NCBI GenBank assembly: GCA_017462565.1
Contig: JAFTQW010000029.1
Span: 48,760 to 112,759, forward strand
DNA from: Ruminococcus sp.
GTDB lineage: Bacteria > Bacillota > Clostridia > Oscillospirales > Ruminococcaceae
Direction: 5' to 3'
DNA length: 64,000 nt
Position numbers and translations under genes: made by a program
In this document: one piece after another, positions 51,901 through 61,746 of the stretch
Layout of the letters: every line of letters starts with the position of its first letter
Numbering within the stretch: the stretch's first letter is position 1
Notes under the pieces: generated by a model
Databases searched by the model: none
Told to the model about the DNA's origin: nothing
The model's input: the letters and a program-made list of their open reading frames with translations, nothing else

Positions 51901-51952
51901 TACAGTCAGTAACCAATTTGAACTTCTCTTTTTATATAGAACGTGTTATACT
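51889..51952 (+). promoter_or_regulatory. Regulon promoter P5 (FMN reductase-esterase operon)
   Basis: Plus strand: box AAGCCGAAGGTT (51889-51900), 20 bp, AACTTC (51921-51926), 20 bp, TATACT (51947-51952). Spacing is identical to the five minus-strand members. Confidence 0.8.
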
Positions 51953-52009
51953 TTTAATATAGTTCAGAATACATACTGAGCAATAAATTAGTAAGGTTGG
52001 TAAAATAAA

Positions 52010-52627
52010 ATGAAAGTATTAATGATAAACGGAAGTCCAAGGTCTCACGGAAACACTTACATTGCTCTGCACGAAATGGAAAAAGTATTCACTGATTCCG
52101 AAATTGAAACAGAAATTCTCCATGTTGGCAATAAAAATATCCGTGGCTGTATTGCGTGTATGTCATGTGTAAAAACAGGGAAATGCGTATTTGACGATAT
52201 TGTAAATGAAACAGCCCGAAAATTCGAGGAATGCGATGGACTTGTTATCGGAAGTCCTGTATACTATGCTTCGGCAAATGCTACGCTCATTGCCTTTTTG
52301 ACAAGATTATTCTATAGCACACATTTTGACAAAACTATGAAAGTCGGTGCAGCCGTTGTTGCTGCAAGACGAGGCGGACTATCCTCAACTTTTGACGAAC
52401 TCAATAAGTTCTTCACAATTTCGGGAATGCCTGTTGCGTCAGGTCAATACTGGAACAGCATTCACGGCAGAGAAGCAGGCGAAGCTGCACAGGATGCAGA
52501 GGGACTGCAAGGCATGAGAACGCTGGCAAACAATATGACATTCCTGATGAAAAGTATTGCACTTGGCAAAGAAGCTTTCGGACTTCCTAAAAAAGAACCG
52601 TTTCAGCGTACCAATTTTATTCGCTAA
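52010..52627 (+). CDS. NADPH-dependent FMN reductase-type flavoprotein
   Basis: The 205-residue cytoplasmic protein has the flavodoxin-like loop 'LMINGSPRSHGNTYIALHEM' and a cysteine cluster, 'GCIACMSCVKTGKC', as in iron-sulfur flavoproteins and FMN reductases of Clostridia. 'VIGSPVYYASANATLIAFLT' completes the FMN site. It has no signal peptide, unlike the other flavodoxins here. It is first in the P5 operon and may feed reduced flavin or electrons to the exported system; that is inference. Confidence 0.88.
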   Translation: MKVLMINGSPRSHGNTYIALHEMEKVFTDSEIETEILHVGNKNIRGCIACMSCVKTGKCVFDDIVNETARKFEECDGLVIGSPVYYASANATLIAFLTRLFYSTHFDKTMKVGAAVVAARRGGLSSTFDELNKFFTISGMPVASGQYWNSIHGREAGEAAQDAEGLQGMRTLANNMTFLMKSIALGKEAFGLPKKEPFQRTNFIR

Positions 52628-52686
52628 GGCAAAGCCGTCAGGCGTGTTTTGTGCGGTATAACCTAAAATTTACAGGAGGGATTTCA

Positions 52687-53694
52687 ATGAAAAAATTTCT
52701 GATGTTATTGCTTGCAGGACTCACCATAACAACAACTGCCTGCGGAGATTTTCCCGAAACACAAGCCAATACCAATCATTCTGATACAGTTTCCATCGCA
52801 TCGGATTCTATCGTAGGAGAACAGAGCGTGAATACCAATACCACAGTCGGAGAAGTGATTGCCAACCCTGCATTTGAGGATTTTGGCAGGCTTTTATTCC
52901 CCGTTGACCGTACTGTCACAGACGATATGACGCTTGCGGAGGTCAGCACAAGCCGTGTCTACACATGGTACAACAACATTCAGCCTGAAAAGACCGTAGA
53001 AATCATCAACACCCTTGCGGAAAATGCTAAAAGCGGACAGCAGATTTTCTATCCGATCTACAGCGAAGCGGAAATGACTGCCGATCCCTCCAAACGGGAT
53101 ACAGGATTGTTTTTCTTCAAAGGCGAACCGGGAGCGAAATTTGCCATTATGAACGCAGGCGGAGGATTTGCCTATGTCGGTGCTATGCACGACAGTTTTC
53201 CTCATGCATTGGAAGTTTCTAAAATGGGATATAACGCATTTGCACTGATTTACCGTCCTGACGATCCATACAATGATCTTACCAAAGCCATTGAATTCAT
53301 CTATGACCATGCTGAAGAACTGGAAGTCGACACCGACTATTATTCTCTTTGGGGAGGCTCTGCCGGTGCAAGAATGGCTGCAACATTGGGGAACTCAGAC
53401 AATATGAACGCTCTAACACAACGCAGCGATATTCAACAGGCAGGAGCAGTCGTTATGCAGTATACCGGCTACAATGCGGCATCTCAGACGGATGCACCGA
53501 CCTACGCCTGTGTCGGCACAAATGACGGTATTGCAAATTACAGAACAATGCAAAACCGTCTTGACATTCTGGACAGCTACGGTATACCGACCGAATTTCA
53601 CGCTTATGAGGGATTGCCCCACGGTTTCGGTATCGGAACTGGAACAGTCGCAGAAGGATGGATCTATGACGCTGTTCGTTTCTGGGAAGAATAG
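52687..53694 (+). CDS. Alpha/beta-hydrolase (esterase) lipoprotein
   Basis: The 335-residue lipoprotein (lipobox in 'GLTITTTACGDF') has the nucleophile elbow 'LWGGSAGARMAATLG', an aspartate in 'CVGTNDGIANY' and the histidine in 'GLPHGFGIG'. It resembles carbohydrate acetyl/feruloyl-type esterases. AGGAGGG precedes the ATG at 52687. The stop is a TAG after which the same reading frame continues directly into a dockerin and a second esterase, so this may be the first half of a larger protein. Confidence 0.87.
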   Translation: MKKFLMLLLAGLTITTTACGDFPETQANTNHSDTVSIASDSIVGEQSVNTNTTVGEVIANPAFEDFGRLLFPVDRTVTDDMTLAEVSTSRVYTWYNNIQPEKTVEIINTLAENAKSGQQIFYPIYSEAEMTADPSKRDTGLFFFKGEPGAKFAIMNAGGGFAYVGAMHDSFPHALEVSKMGYNAFALIYRPDDPYNDLTKAIEFIYDHAEELEVDTDYYSLWGGSAGARMAATLGNSDNMNALTQRSDIQQAGAVVMQYTGYNAASQTDAPTYACVGTNDGIANYRTMQNRLDILDSYGIPTEFHAYEGLPHGFGIGTGTVAEGWIYDAVRFWEE

Positions 53695-54723
53695 ATGCCG
53701 GATGCAAATATTCCCGAGCATCGTCAGCTTGCAAACTTTCAGGATTTTCTGCTTGTACGTACCACAAACGCACATGGAAATGACTATGATCTGAATTCTG
53801 ACGGCAGATGGGACGTTTTTGATTTATGTTTAATGAAGCGGCGCTATCTCACGCAAACCAGTAATATTCCGGGCGAAATCAAGGAAATTCCGCAGGATTA
53901 TTATTCCTCTGCGGACAAGCAGGGTTCTTTGGAAGAGCTTTATTATGATACCTATGAATCTATGACTTACGACAAGAAAAGTCAGATATTGAATAAACGT
54001 GCTATTGTGTATCTTCCCTATGGATATTCTGATGACGAAGAATATGACGTTTTCTATCTGATGCACGGCGGCTGGAGCAATGAGACCAGTGCATTTGGAA
54101 CGCCAAACGCTCCTTCCAGCTTTAAAAACGTCATGGATAACGCTATTCAGAACGGCGAAATCAAACCGATGATTATTGTATGTCCAACGTATAATAACAC
54201 CAGCAGCAATGACAGCGACAATTTCAGCCTTGCGCTGCAGCTGAACAGAAATTACCACAACGAACTCCTGAATGACCTGATTCCGGCTGTCGAGTCAAAA
54301 TACAGTACTTATGCGAAAGATACAACGCCCGAAGAACTGAAAAAATCCCGTGCGCATCGTGGATTCGGCGGATTTTCTATGGGTTCGGTAGCAACTTGGA
54401 GAACGTTTCAGAACTGTCTGGATTACTTCCAATATTTTATGCCTATGAGCTGCGGAACATCCCTTGATGACAACAATATTTGGACAGCTGCGGATAATTA
54501 TGACCAAAATGATTATTTTGTATTTATCATGACCGGTACAGATGATTTTGCCTACAGCTATGTCAACCAGAGAGTTCAAAAAATGCGTGATTCTGAGTAT
54601 TTTACGGAATTGACAGATGACACAAACGGAAACTTTGTATATCGTATCATGGATGGGTATTCTCATAATGGATTTGCTGCGAATACCTATACTTATAATG
54701 GGTTATGCTGGTTCTGGCAATAA
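53695..54723 (+). CDS. Dockerin-esterase, in frame after the TAG
   Basis: The 342 residues begin with a dockerin (~1-50: 'QLANFQDFLLVRTT' and calcium loop 'DYDLNSDGRWDVFDLCLMKR') followed by an esterase of the EstD/CE1 type with 'VFYLMHGGWSNETSAFG', nucleophile in 'GFGGFSMGSVATWR', and histidine in 'MDGYSHNGFAAN'. There is no signal peptide and no clear ribosome site. The ATG abuts the TAG of the preceding gene in the same frame. The parsimonious reading is one exported esterase-dockerin-esterase split by a nonsense codon. Confidence 0.75.
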   Translation: MPDANIPEHRQLANFQDFLLVRTTNAHGNDYDLNSDGRWDVFDLCLMKRRYLTQTSNIPGEIKEIPQDYYSSADKQGSLEELYYDTYESMTYDKKSQILNKRAIVYLPYGYSDDEEYDVFYLMHGGWSNETSAFGTPNAPSSFKNVMDNAIQNGEIKPMIIVCPTYNNTSSNDSDNFSLALQLNRNYHNELLNDLIPAVESKYSTYAKDTTPEELKKSRAHRGFGGFSMGSVATWRTFQNCLDYFQYFMPMSCGTSLDDNNIWTAADNYDQNDYFVFIMTGTDDFAYSYVNQRVQKMRDSEYFTELTDDTNGNFVYRIMDGYSHNGFAANTYTYNGLCWFWQ

Positions 54724-54730
54724 ACACAAA

Positions 54731-54766
54731 ACAGGATGCTGAAATTTTTCTCAGCATCCTGTTTTT
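54731..54766. terminator. Bidirectional terminator between convergent operons
   Basis: ACAGGATGCTGA/TCAGCATCCTGT is a perfect 12-bp stem with an 8-nt loop followed by TTTTT on the plus strand; A-rich sequence to the left supports termination from the other side too. Confidence 0.9.
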
Positions 54767-54781
54767 CATATTGCAATGGAT

Positions 54782-55498
54782 TTACGTCAATTCATACCGC
54801 AGCCACAGTGCATTCCCATCCATTGGTTTTGCTTCTTTCAGACGGAATGACACAGGCTCATGGAACGGCATGAAATCCGCTTTTTCAAAGCAGGAAACAG
54901 CAGATGTACTTCCGTCTGCCGCGGGAGCAAGCACAAGGCTCAACTCATCAATCAATCCTTCCTGCAAAAAAGACCAGTTCATCACGCCACCGCCTGCCAC
55001 CATTAGACGTTCAATACCAAACAGGGCATAAAGCTTTTCTGACAGCAGCGAACAATTCAGCGTTTTCGCCCCTGCAAAGAGATAGGAGATACCCAGATCT
55101 TGCAGATATGCCAGATATTCGGGAGCTGCCTCCTCGGTCAGTACCTCTATGACGTGGGCGGCAGGACGTCCTTTATTCGCAAGGCTGTGAGAGGAAAAGG
55201 CAAGTTCTCCTTTTGGATCTACAGAAACAATAAAATTCCCCATGTCTTTTCCTGCTGGATTGACCCAGTCTTTTTGCTTTTGCGGATTCTCGACTGCGGT
55301 CAATTTAGAAACCTTTCCGTCCGCATAACCGCCAAGCATGGTTGTCGTACCGTAAAGCGTAGCCTGACATCCATAAAAGTTTCTCAAATCGCTATAAGCC
55401 TTTAAGGCGGGAGCAGTTTCCGGCATTCCGAAAAAAGCACCGTCAATTTTTCCGTCTAAGGAAGTGAGCATATGACAAACAACAAAAGGTCGTTGCAT
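54782..55498 (-). CDS. RibD C-terminal/DHFR-like reductase
   Basis: The 238-residue protein has the dihydrofolate-reductase-like fold of the RibD reductase domain: 'RPFVVCHMLTSLDGKIDGAF', 'LYGTTTMLGGYADGKV', 'FIVSVDPKGELAFS' and 'RLMVAGGGVMNWSFLQEGLI'. Family members reduce pteridine or riboflavin intermediates with NADPH, and some reduce other small molecules. It is the last gene of the P6 operon, so a flavin-linked role fits the context. Confidence 0.85.
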   Translation of the reverse strand: MQRPFVVCHMLTSLDGKIDGAFFGMPETAPALKAYSDLRNFYGCQATLYGTTTMLGGYADGKVSKLTAVENPQKQKDWVNPAGKDMGNFIVSVDPKGELAFSSHSLANKGRPAAHVIEVLTEEAAPEYLAYLQDLGISYLFAGAKTLNCSLLSEKLYALFGIERLMVAGGGVMNWSFLQEGLIDELSLVLAPAADGSTSAVSCFEKADFMPFHEPVSFRLKEAKPMDGNALWLRYELT

Positions 55499-55513
55499 CT
55501 TTTTCCCTCCAAC

Positions 55514-56074
55514 TTATTTCAGCTTTGCACCATCGCTGAACGCATTGCCCACACGCTGTCCCATCACATGGTAACCTCTGTTGGCAGGTTCAAAGGCAAT
55601 AGGTCGGAACTTCTCCATATCTAAGTTTCCGGAATCGTTAAGTATTCCCTCATCCGCACTGATATTGACGATTTGACCGATGATGTTTCCGTCTTCGGTG
55701 ATCTTCAAAAGTTTGCATTCCAATGCAAGCGGAAATTCATCAATAATCGGTGCGTCCACAAATTCGCTTTTTGTAATGTGCAAGCCGGACTTTTCCAATT
55801 TATCCGGCACTTGATTGGCGGATACCATTCCAACATAGTCAGCCTCCGTTACATGAGCAGCATCGGCAAAGCTGACGGTAAAGGCTTCTTTCGCTTTGAT
55901 GTTAGCAGTCGTCTTATGACCTGCACTTAGGCAAAGAACCACCTTGTCCGCATCATACAAACCGCCCCATGCCGCATTCATGACATCGGGCAGACCATTT
56001 TCATCGTAGGTGCCGACAATCAATACCGGCAGAGGGTAAAACCATGATTTTGTTCCAAAATTTTTACGCATCAT
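55514..56074 (-). CDS. Flavin reductase-like (DIM6/NTAB) protein
   Basis: The 186-residue FMN-binding split-barrel protein shows 'WFYPLPVLIVGTYDENGLPD', 'VVLCLSAGHKTTANIKAKEA', 'FTVSFADAAHVTEADYVGMV' and 'PLALECKLLKI'. It probably reduces flavin with NAD(P)H, or is itself a flavin carrier, in the cytoplasm. It belongs to the P6 operon, with 15-18 bp gaps to its neighbours. Confidence 0.88.
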   Translation of the reverse strand: MMRKNFGTKSWFYPLPVLIVGTYDENGLPDVMNAAWGGLYDADKVVLCLSAGHKTTANIKAKEAFTVSFADAAHVTEADYVGMVSANQVPDKLEKSGLHITKSEFVDAPIIDEFPLALECKLLKITEDGNIIGQIVNISADEGILNDSGNLDMEKFRPIAFEPANRGYHVMGQRVGNAFSDGAKLK

Positions 56075-56092
56075 AAATCTTCCTTTCTGAAA

Positions 56093-57109
<1,017 letters not shown>

Positions 57110-58111
57110 TTAATTTTCATCAAAGACCTGTTCTAAAAACTGATCAAATTCATCCATCCAACCTCCTTGATCTCCAAACCCATGCGGCATTCCATCCAAC
57201 TGAAGCCGTTCTACCTGTGCACCGGCTTCTTCTACAGCATCAGCATTGGCAAGAAACTGTTCATAGAACGGATCACGTGTGCCATAGCAATAAAAAGTTG
57301 GCGGCAGATCGGCTTCCCGTAAAGATTTCACATCAGTCGTTCCCACGCTTAACCTACCATAGAAGGAATAAATCATACCATCTGCCGCTGCATCAGCAGA
57401 TACATCGTCCAGCTCATCCGGCACATAATCCGAATCCAGAATGGTCGGACTAACCGTGCCGTCAAAATTACGCAGCATCTCACCGGCTAAAATTCCACCG
57501 GCTGAAAATCCCATAACTGCAATGTCTTGTTCGTCAATCCCATATTCCTGTGCATGATATCGAACAAAGCGGACTGCACGAGCCAGATCAAGCGCACCCT
57601 CTTCCTGTGTATAAGGCAGCAAACGATAATCTACCACAAAACTCTGATAGCCTAATTTGCTTAGTTCCTCCGCTACAGGAGAGCCTTCATTCCAATCGCT
57701 GCGATACTGAAATGCACCGCCTGCACAAATCAGAACAGCTCCTTTGATCTCAACATTCTCCGGTACCGGAAAATAAGTCAGGTACGGATGGAAATCCGGG
57801 TCATCGGAATGTCTGCCATTGTTGACGGTATACTTCGTTTTCGCAGGAACGTTTCCTTCTTCCCATAGGTAGAGAACTTGTTTTTCTCCCGGCGTGGGAA
57901 TGGCAGCAGCGACTGTATTTCCTGTCAGTTTATCGTCAGATATGCTGTCTGTCACATCATCAATGGATTCCTCCGGTACAGTTGTTATAACAGGCGCAGG
58001 CGTTTGGTCGGAGGCAGGTATGTCTGATTCAGAAGAAGTATTCTGTATTCCACAGGCTGCGAAACTCATAGATAAAGCCGCAGCCGCACAAAATAAAAGT
58101 ATTCGTTTCAT
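57110..58111 (-). CDS. Alpha/beta-hydrolase lipoprotein
   Basis: The 333-residue lipoprotein (lipobox in 'LSMSFAACGIQN') has a Ser/Thr/Pro-rich linker and a hydrolase domain with oxyanion 'LICAGGAFQYRS', nucleophile 'VMGFSAGGILAGEML', aspartate in 'YGTRDPFYEQ' and histidine in 'GMPHGFGDQGG'. It is similar to xylan/carbohydrate esterases. It acts on the cell surface. It is fourth in the P6 operon. Confidence 0.88.
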   Translation of the reverse strand: MKRILLFCAAAALSMSFAACGIQNTSSESDIPASDQTPAPVITTVPEESIDDVTDSISDDKLTGNTVAAAIPTPGEKQVLYLWEEGNVPAKTKYTVNNGRHSDDPDFHPYLTYFPVPENVEIKGAVLICAGGAFQYRSDWNEGSPVAEELSKLGYQSFVVDYRLLPYTQEEGALDLARAVRFVRYHAQEYGIDEQDIAVMGFSAGGILAGEMLRNFDGTVSPTILDSDYVPDELDDVSADAAADGMIYSFYGRLSVGTTDVKSLREADLPPTFYCYGTRDPFYEQFLANADAVEEAGAQVERLQLDGMPHGFGDQGGWMDEFDQFLEQVFDEN

Positions 58112-58126
58112 ACTTGCGCCCCCTTT

Positions 58127-59596
58127 TTAATGTGAAAACAGCCAGCCCATGATTTCCTCATCGTATGCAAACAAATCACCGCCGCCATGCTCATTGGACA
58201 TACCACGTTCGGTGAAATAGTCATGTTCCTTGATGTCCAGCACCAACAATTCATTGATTTCCGCATCACTGAGTCCCTGATTTTTGTACAGAGAATAAAG
58301 CGTATCATATGCTTTCTGACTGGGTTCACAGCCGTAATATTCATCATTTCGTCCAATGGCAAAGTATATCGGCAGGCGCTGTTCTGCGACAGTTTCATAT
58401 TCACCGTCCCATTGGGAGCTTACCTGCAAATATGCGGTAAACAGATCCGGACGCTTTCCAACGACCTGAGACATGGTTTCACCACCGCCGGAAAAGCCGT
58501 TTGCGTACACCTTTGAACGGTCAATGTTATATGCTTCCAGAAAGTATTCCACTAAAGCAATGGTCTGATTTGCAGAAGTTTCTCCCCAGTCGCTGAGCTG
58601 AGGTGCAACAATTATCATTTTGCTGTTATACTTCTGCGCCTCAAAGCCGAATTCTTCAGATTTCAAATTAGACGCAACACCTTGAAAATAAAGTCCCTCA
58701 TAACCGGGCAGAGTAAAATACAAAGCATACGGCTCGCTTCCGTTATAGCTTTCCGGAATATAGACATTATAGTGAATATCACCCTCATTTGCGGAGTGAA
58801 ACACATTGTCAATAACAAAACCACGGTACTCCTCTGTACCCTCTGTCACATAGCCAAAAGAGCTTTCTTTTGGCGATATATCTGTAATTTCCGGCTCGTA
58901 CTCTTCCGTATCATATGAACTTTCCGTTTCTTCCAGCATACCGATCCGCTCCAGCCACGCAGATACATCTTCCAAACTTGAATTATGTACACGATAGCCT
59001 TCTAACACTTCTGCATTTCCAGAAACATCACGGATATAGTCCATACTGACATCAATTCCATTATCCGTACTGGTGCAGAATGGAACAACAGTCTTTCCGG
59101 TCAGATCATAGCTTTCTAAGAAACTGCCGATTGCCATAGGCGCATTGAACCACCATATCGGATAGCCTACATAAATCACATCGTAATTGTCCAGATTTTC
59201 CGGCTGAGCAGCTAAGTCAGGACGCATATCCAATTTTTCCTCAATCCACGCTGTTGCGACAGTTCCCCAAAAAGCATTTCTGTAAGAACGCTCTGTGCGA
59301 ATCTGATATAAATCTGCTCCGGTAAGCTGCTGAATCATTTTTGCCGCAGCTTCCGTGTCGCTGCCGTCCATAGTCTGATTGGAGTTTGGCGTTGCAGAGG
59401 CTGTGGCGTCTGCCGTGTCAGAAAGTTCTCCTGCCCTCGAAAAATATACAACCAAGGAACGTGTTCCGTTTTCACCTGATATCACTTCTGAACTCACATC
59501 CGATATCTTACTGCCCATGAACAGATACCAGAAAGCAAACATCAAAAGCAACAGCAGCACAGCCACTATGACTTGCCACTTTTTTATTTTTTTCAT
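58127..59596 (-). CDS. Membrane-anchored flavodoxin-esterase fusion
   Basis: The 489-residue protein has an N-terminal membrane anchor ('VIVAVLLLLLMFAFWYLFMG'), a flavodoxin domain (~45-225: 'LVVYFSRAGELSDTADATAS', 'IYVGYPIWWFNAPMAIGSFL', 'VVPFCTSTDNGI') and a C-terminal PHB-depolymerase/feruloyl-type esterase (~255-489) with nucleophile 'YANGFSGGGETMSQ', acid 'FAIGRNDEYYG' and histidine near 'MSNEHGGGDLF'. Both domains face outside. I know of no characterised protein with this pairing. The ATG at 59596 is preferred over a GTG at 59608; neither has a strong ribosome site. Confidence 0.8.
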   Translation of the reverse strand: MKKIKKWQVIVAVLLLLLMFAFWYLFMGSKISDVSSEVISGENGTRSLVVYFSRAGELSDTADATASATPNSNQTMDGSDTEAAAKMIQQLTGADLYQIRTERSYRNAFWGTVATAWIEEKLDMRPDLAAQPENLDNYDVIYVGYPIWWFNAPMAIGSFLESYDLTGKTVVPFCTSTDNGIDVSMDYIRDVSGNAEVLEGYRVHNSSLEDVSAWLERIGMLEETESSYDTEEYEPEITDISPKESSFGYVTEGTEEYRGFVIDNVFHSANEGDIHYNVYIPESYNGSEPYALYFTLPGYEGLYFQGVASNLKSEEFGFEAQKYNSKMIIVAPQLSDWGETSANQTIALVEYFLEAYNIDRSKVYANGFSGGGETMSQVVGKRPDLFTAYLQVSSQWDGEYETVAEQRLPIYFAIGRNDEYYGCEPSQKAYDTLYSLYKNQGLSDAEINELLVLDIKEHDYFTERGMSNEHGGGDLFAYDEEIMGWLFSH

Positions 59597-59615
59597 ACGA
59601 ATTACCACTTTTCAA

Positions 59616-60713
59616 TCAGCAAAGGCAATCACTAATAATTTCCATCACTTCATCAGCGGAAAGCGATGTTGCAATGTCAATCTCTTTGATTGCTTCTGCC
59701 GACACTTCACCGTCAAAGTACATATTCACTCCAAGAGATTCAAAAAGTTTTATCATAGCATCGGCAGACTCCTCGATATTTCCCTCATAGCCAAACGCAT
59801 CCTTGAAGTAACGGCGAATATCTACATCATGATATTTTGCCATAGCTTTCAAAAATCGTGGAAACAGCGTTGTCAGACTTTTACGATAGGTCGCACCGTA
59901 CAAAACCTCCGGAATAAATTCCAGTTCATAAATGTCATAGGCATAATTTTCTTCTTTGCCAAGTCCCAGCCGTCCGGAAGTCGAAATAGATGCGCCGTAA
60001 AGAATCACACCACGGGCATCTGCATCATTGGGGTTTTCTTGCAGCGTTTTCGCTGCGGAAAGGACATTCCGAATCACAGAAATGCCAATATCATAGGATA
60101 CCGGGTTCTTGTCGCCAATGGTCGAGGCGGACAGCTGCACCAGTGCCACCAATGCGGTATAGGCGGTCATTTCAGCGTCCAGGGACATGGAATATTTCGG
60201 CACAAGAATTGCCGTATCTGCCGCAATACCGTATGCCGTACCAAACTCTCCGGTTCTGGAATCCGCCGACACAGCGCCCAAACCATACTCCGAACCGCTG
60301 GAGGGATAGGTCGGCATCAGAATCAGCGGCAGTTTTTCCTGTCCATAGGGATTCTTTTCACCTTTTACATAGTCCCAGAGGTCGTCCGTGTGGAACGCAC
60401 CGAATGCGATCAGCTTGGCGCAGTCCATAATGCTTGCACCGCCTGCACCAATGACCAGATCAATTCCATGTTCCTTGACCAGCTGAATGCCTTGCTCGAT
60501 TTGTGCCAGTTCCCTTGATGCATTGCCATGCTCAAAGAGAACGCCGCCGCTTTCCACAGCTTTTTTCACATCATCATAGCAGCCATTCTTCTTGACGGAA
60601 CCGCCGCCATACACAAACAGCACCTTTTTCCCTGCGGTTAGCTCCGCCAAATCTGCTGTAGGATCACCTCGAAATAACAATTTCGTATCTTTTCTCAGTG
60701 TAAAATCTTTCAT
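59616..60713 (-). CDS. Iron-containing alcohol dehydrogenase homologue without metal ligands
   Basis: The 365-residue protein has the NAD-binding half of Fe-ADHs: 'KKVLFVYGGGSVKKNGCYDD', 'LVIGAGGASIMDCAKLIA' and 'LILMPTYPSSGSEY'. The metal half is altered. Where BDH/YqhD has D-A-x-x-H it reads 'ALVALVQLSAST', and where the remaining two histidines should be ('H...H' before 'HG') it reads 'NYAYDIYELEFIPEVLYGAT'. All four usual ligands are missing. It may bind nucleotide without dehydrogenase activity or use another metal site. It is second in the P6 operon. Confidence 0.82.
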   Translation of the reverse strand: MKDFTLRKDTKLLFRGDPTADLAELTAGKKVLFVYGGGSVKKNGCYDDVKKAVESGGVLFEHGNASRELAQIEQGIQLVKEHGIDLVIGAGGASIMDCAKLIAFGAFHTDDLWDYVKGEKNPYGQEKLPLILMPTYPSSGSEYGLGAVSADSRTGEFGTAYGIAADTAILVPKYSMSLDAEMTAYTALVALVQLSASTIGDKNPVSYDIGISVIRNVLSAAKTLQENPNDADARGVILYGASISTSGRLGLGKEENYAYDIYELEFIPEVLYGATYRKSLTTLFPRFLKAMAKYHDVDIRRYFKDAFGYEGNIEESADAMIKLFESLGVNMYFDGEVSAEAIKEIDIATSLSADEVMEIISDCLC

Positions 60714-60725
60714 AATATCCTCCTT

Positions 60726-61421
60726 TTAATTTGTCATTCCTAAATCTTCCATCCATACTTTGACTTCATCTTCCGAAGCACTTGAGCGGAACCGCATACC
60801 TGTCTGCCACTCCCCTGTTCCAGCCATTTTGGCAAGCAGTTCACCGCTTTCTCCTAAATCAGAGCTTGCAGAGGTGCAGAACGGAATCACGGTTTTTCCC
60901 GTAAAATCGTTAGTTTCGATAAATGCATCGACCGGCCATGCAGCGATTCCCCACCAGATAGGATAGCCTACGAAAACCGTGTCATATTCGTCCCAATTGT
61001 CCAAAGTTGCAGATACAAGCTCCACATCTCTTTCGGATTCGTTTTCATGCTCCACAGACACACGGCTGTTCTCGTTCGTCCAGTCCAAGTCCTCGCTGGT
61101 GTACGGATTTACAGGCTCTAACTCGAATAAGTCTGCTCCGACAGCATCTGCAATATAGCCGGCAACCATTTCGGTGCTTCCCGTTGCGGAGTAATAGACA
61201 ACCAGCGTTTTCCCTTCTGCGTTTTCCGGTTCTTCATCTGCCGAGGTGTCGGCAGATGTTTCAGCTTCTGTGGCAGCGGATGCTACTGACGATATTTCCG
61301 GATTTGCTGTTGTTTCACTTGCGGATTCGGAGGATTCCGATTGGGTCTGTGTGCTGTTGCCGCAAGCTGTCAGACTGAACGCCAGCATCAAGCTGCAACA
61401 TAGAACAGATATTTTTTTCAT
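60726..61421 (-). CDS. Flavodoxin lipoprotein (short-loop type)
   Basis: The 231-residue protein has a lipobox ('MLAFSLTACGNSTQ'), a Ser/Glu/Thr-rich linker (~25-75) and a flavodoxin domain with the canonical phosphate loop 'VVYYSATGSTEMVAGYIADA', 'YDTVFVGYPIWWGIAAWPVD' and 'VIPFCTSASSDLGESGELLA'. It matches the middle domain of the triple-flavodoxin protein. The ATG at 61421 has AAAGGA 12 bp upstream. It is first in the seven-gene P6 operon. Confidence 0.88.
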   Translation of the reverse strand: MKKISVLCCSLMLAFSLTACGNSTQTQSESSESASETTANPEISSVASAATEAETSADTSADEEPENAEGKTLVVYYSATGSTEMVAGYIADAVGADLFELEPVNPYTSEDLDWTNENSRVSVEHENESERDVELVSATLDNWDEYDTVFVGYPIWWGIAAWPVDAFIETNDFTGKTVIPFCTSASSDLGESGELLAKMAGTGEWQTGMRFRSSASEDEVKVWMEDLGMTN

Positions 61422-61550
61422 TTGTAAACACATTCCTTTCGTATACAATGATCTTTTAGAAGCATTCCTTGAAAATTTACAGAGTTTCTTCTTGTGCCAT
61501 TTTTATAGCTACTGGAACCAATGAAACAAGAATGCTCGCTCACTAACTAT

Positions 61551-61614
61551 ATTATAAACCAAACGAGACCTCTTGAGAAGTCTCGTTTGGTTTTTCAGTT
61601 TATACCTAAAGGTT
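61551..61614 (-). promoter_or_regulatory. Regulon promoter P6 (seven-gene operon)
   Basis: Minus strand: box AACCTTTAGGTA (61614-61603), 20 bp, GACTTC (61582-61577), 20 bp, TATAAT (61556-61551). The -10 box lies 130 bp from the flavodoxin start. The first spacer contains ACTG and AACCAAA at the shared positions. Confidence 0.8.
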
Positions 61615-61746
61615 ATATCTCTGCTTTATATTTACTGAAATATCTACATACGAAGTTGTGTTGGGATATGAGAGAACTGCTGGCGATTTACATGGAAATC
61701 CTTTTCTCTGCACACTGTTTGGTTTGAAGTGTACCGGTTTTCAATC

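Noticed and set aside
53695-54723. Independent cytoplasmic esterase
   Set aside because: Its dockerin, the lack of a ribosome site and the shared frame with the preceding lipoprotein argue for one split exported protein.
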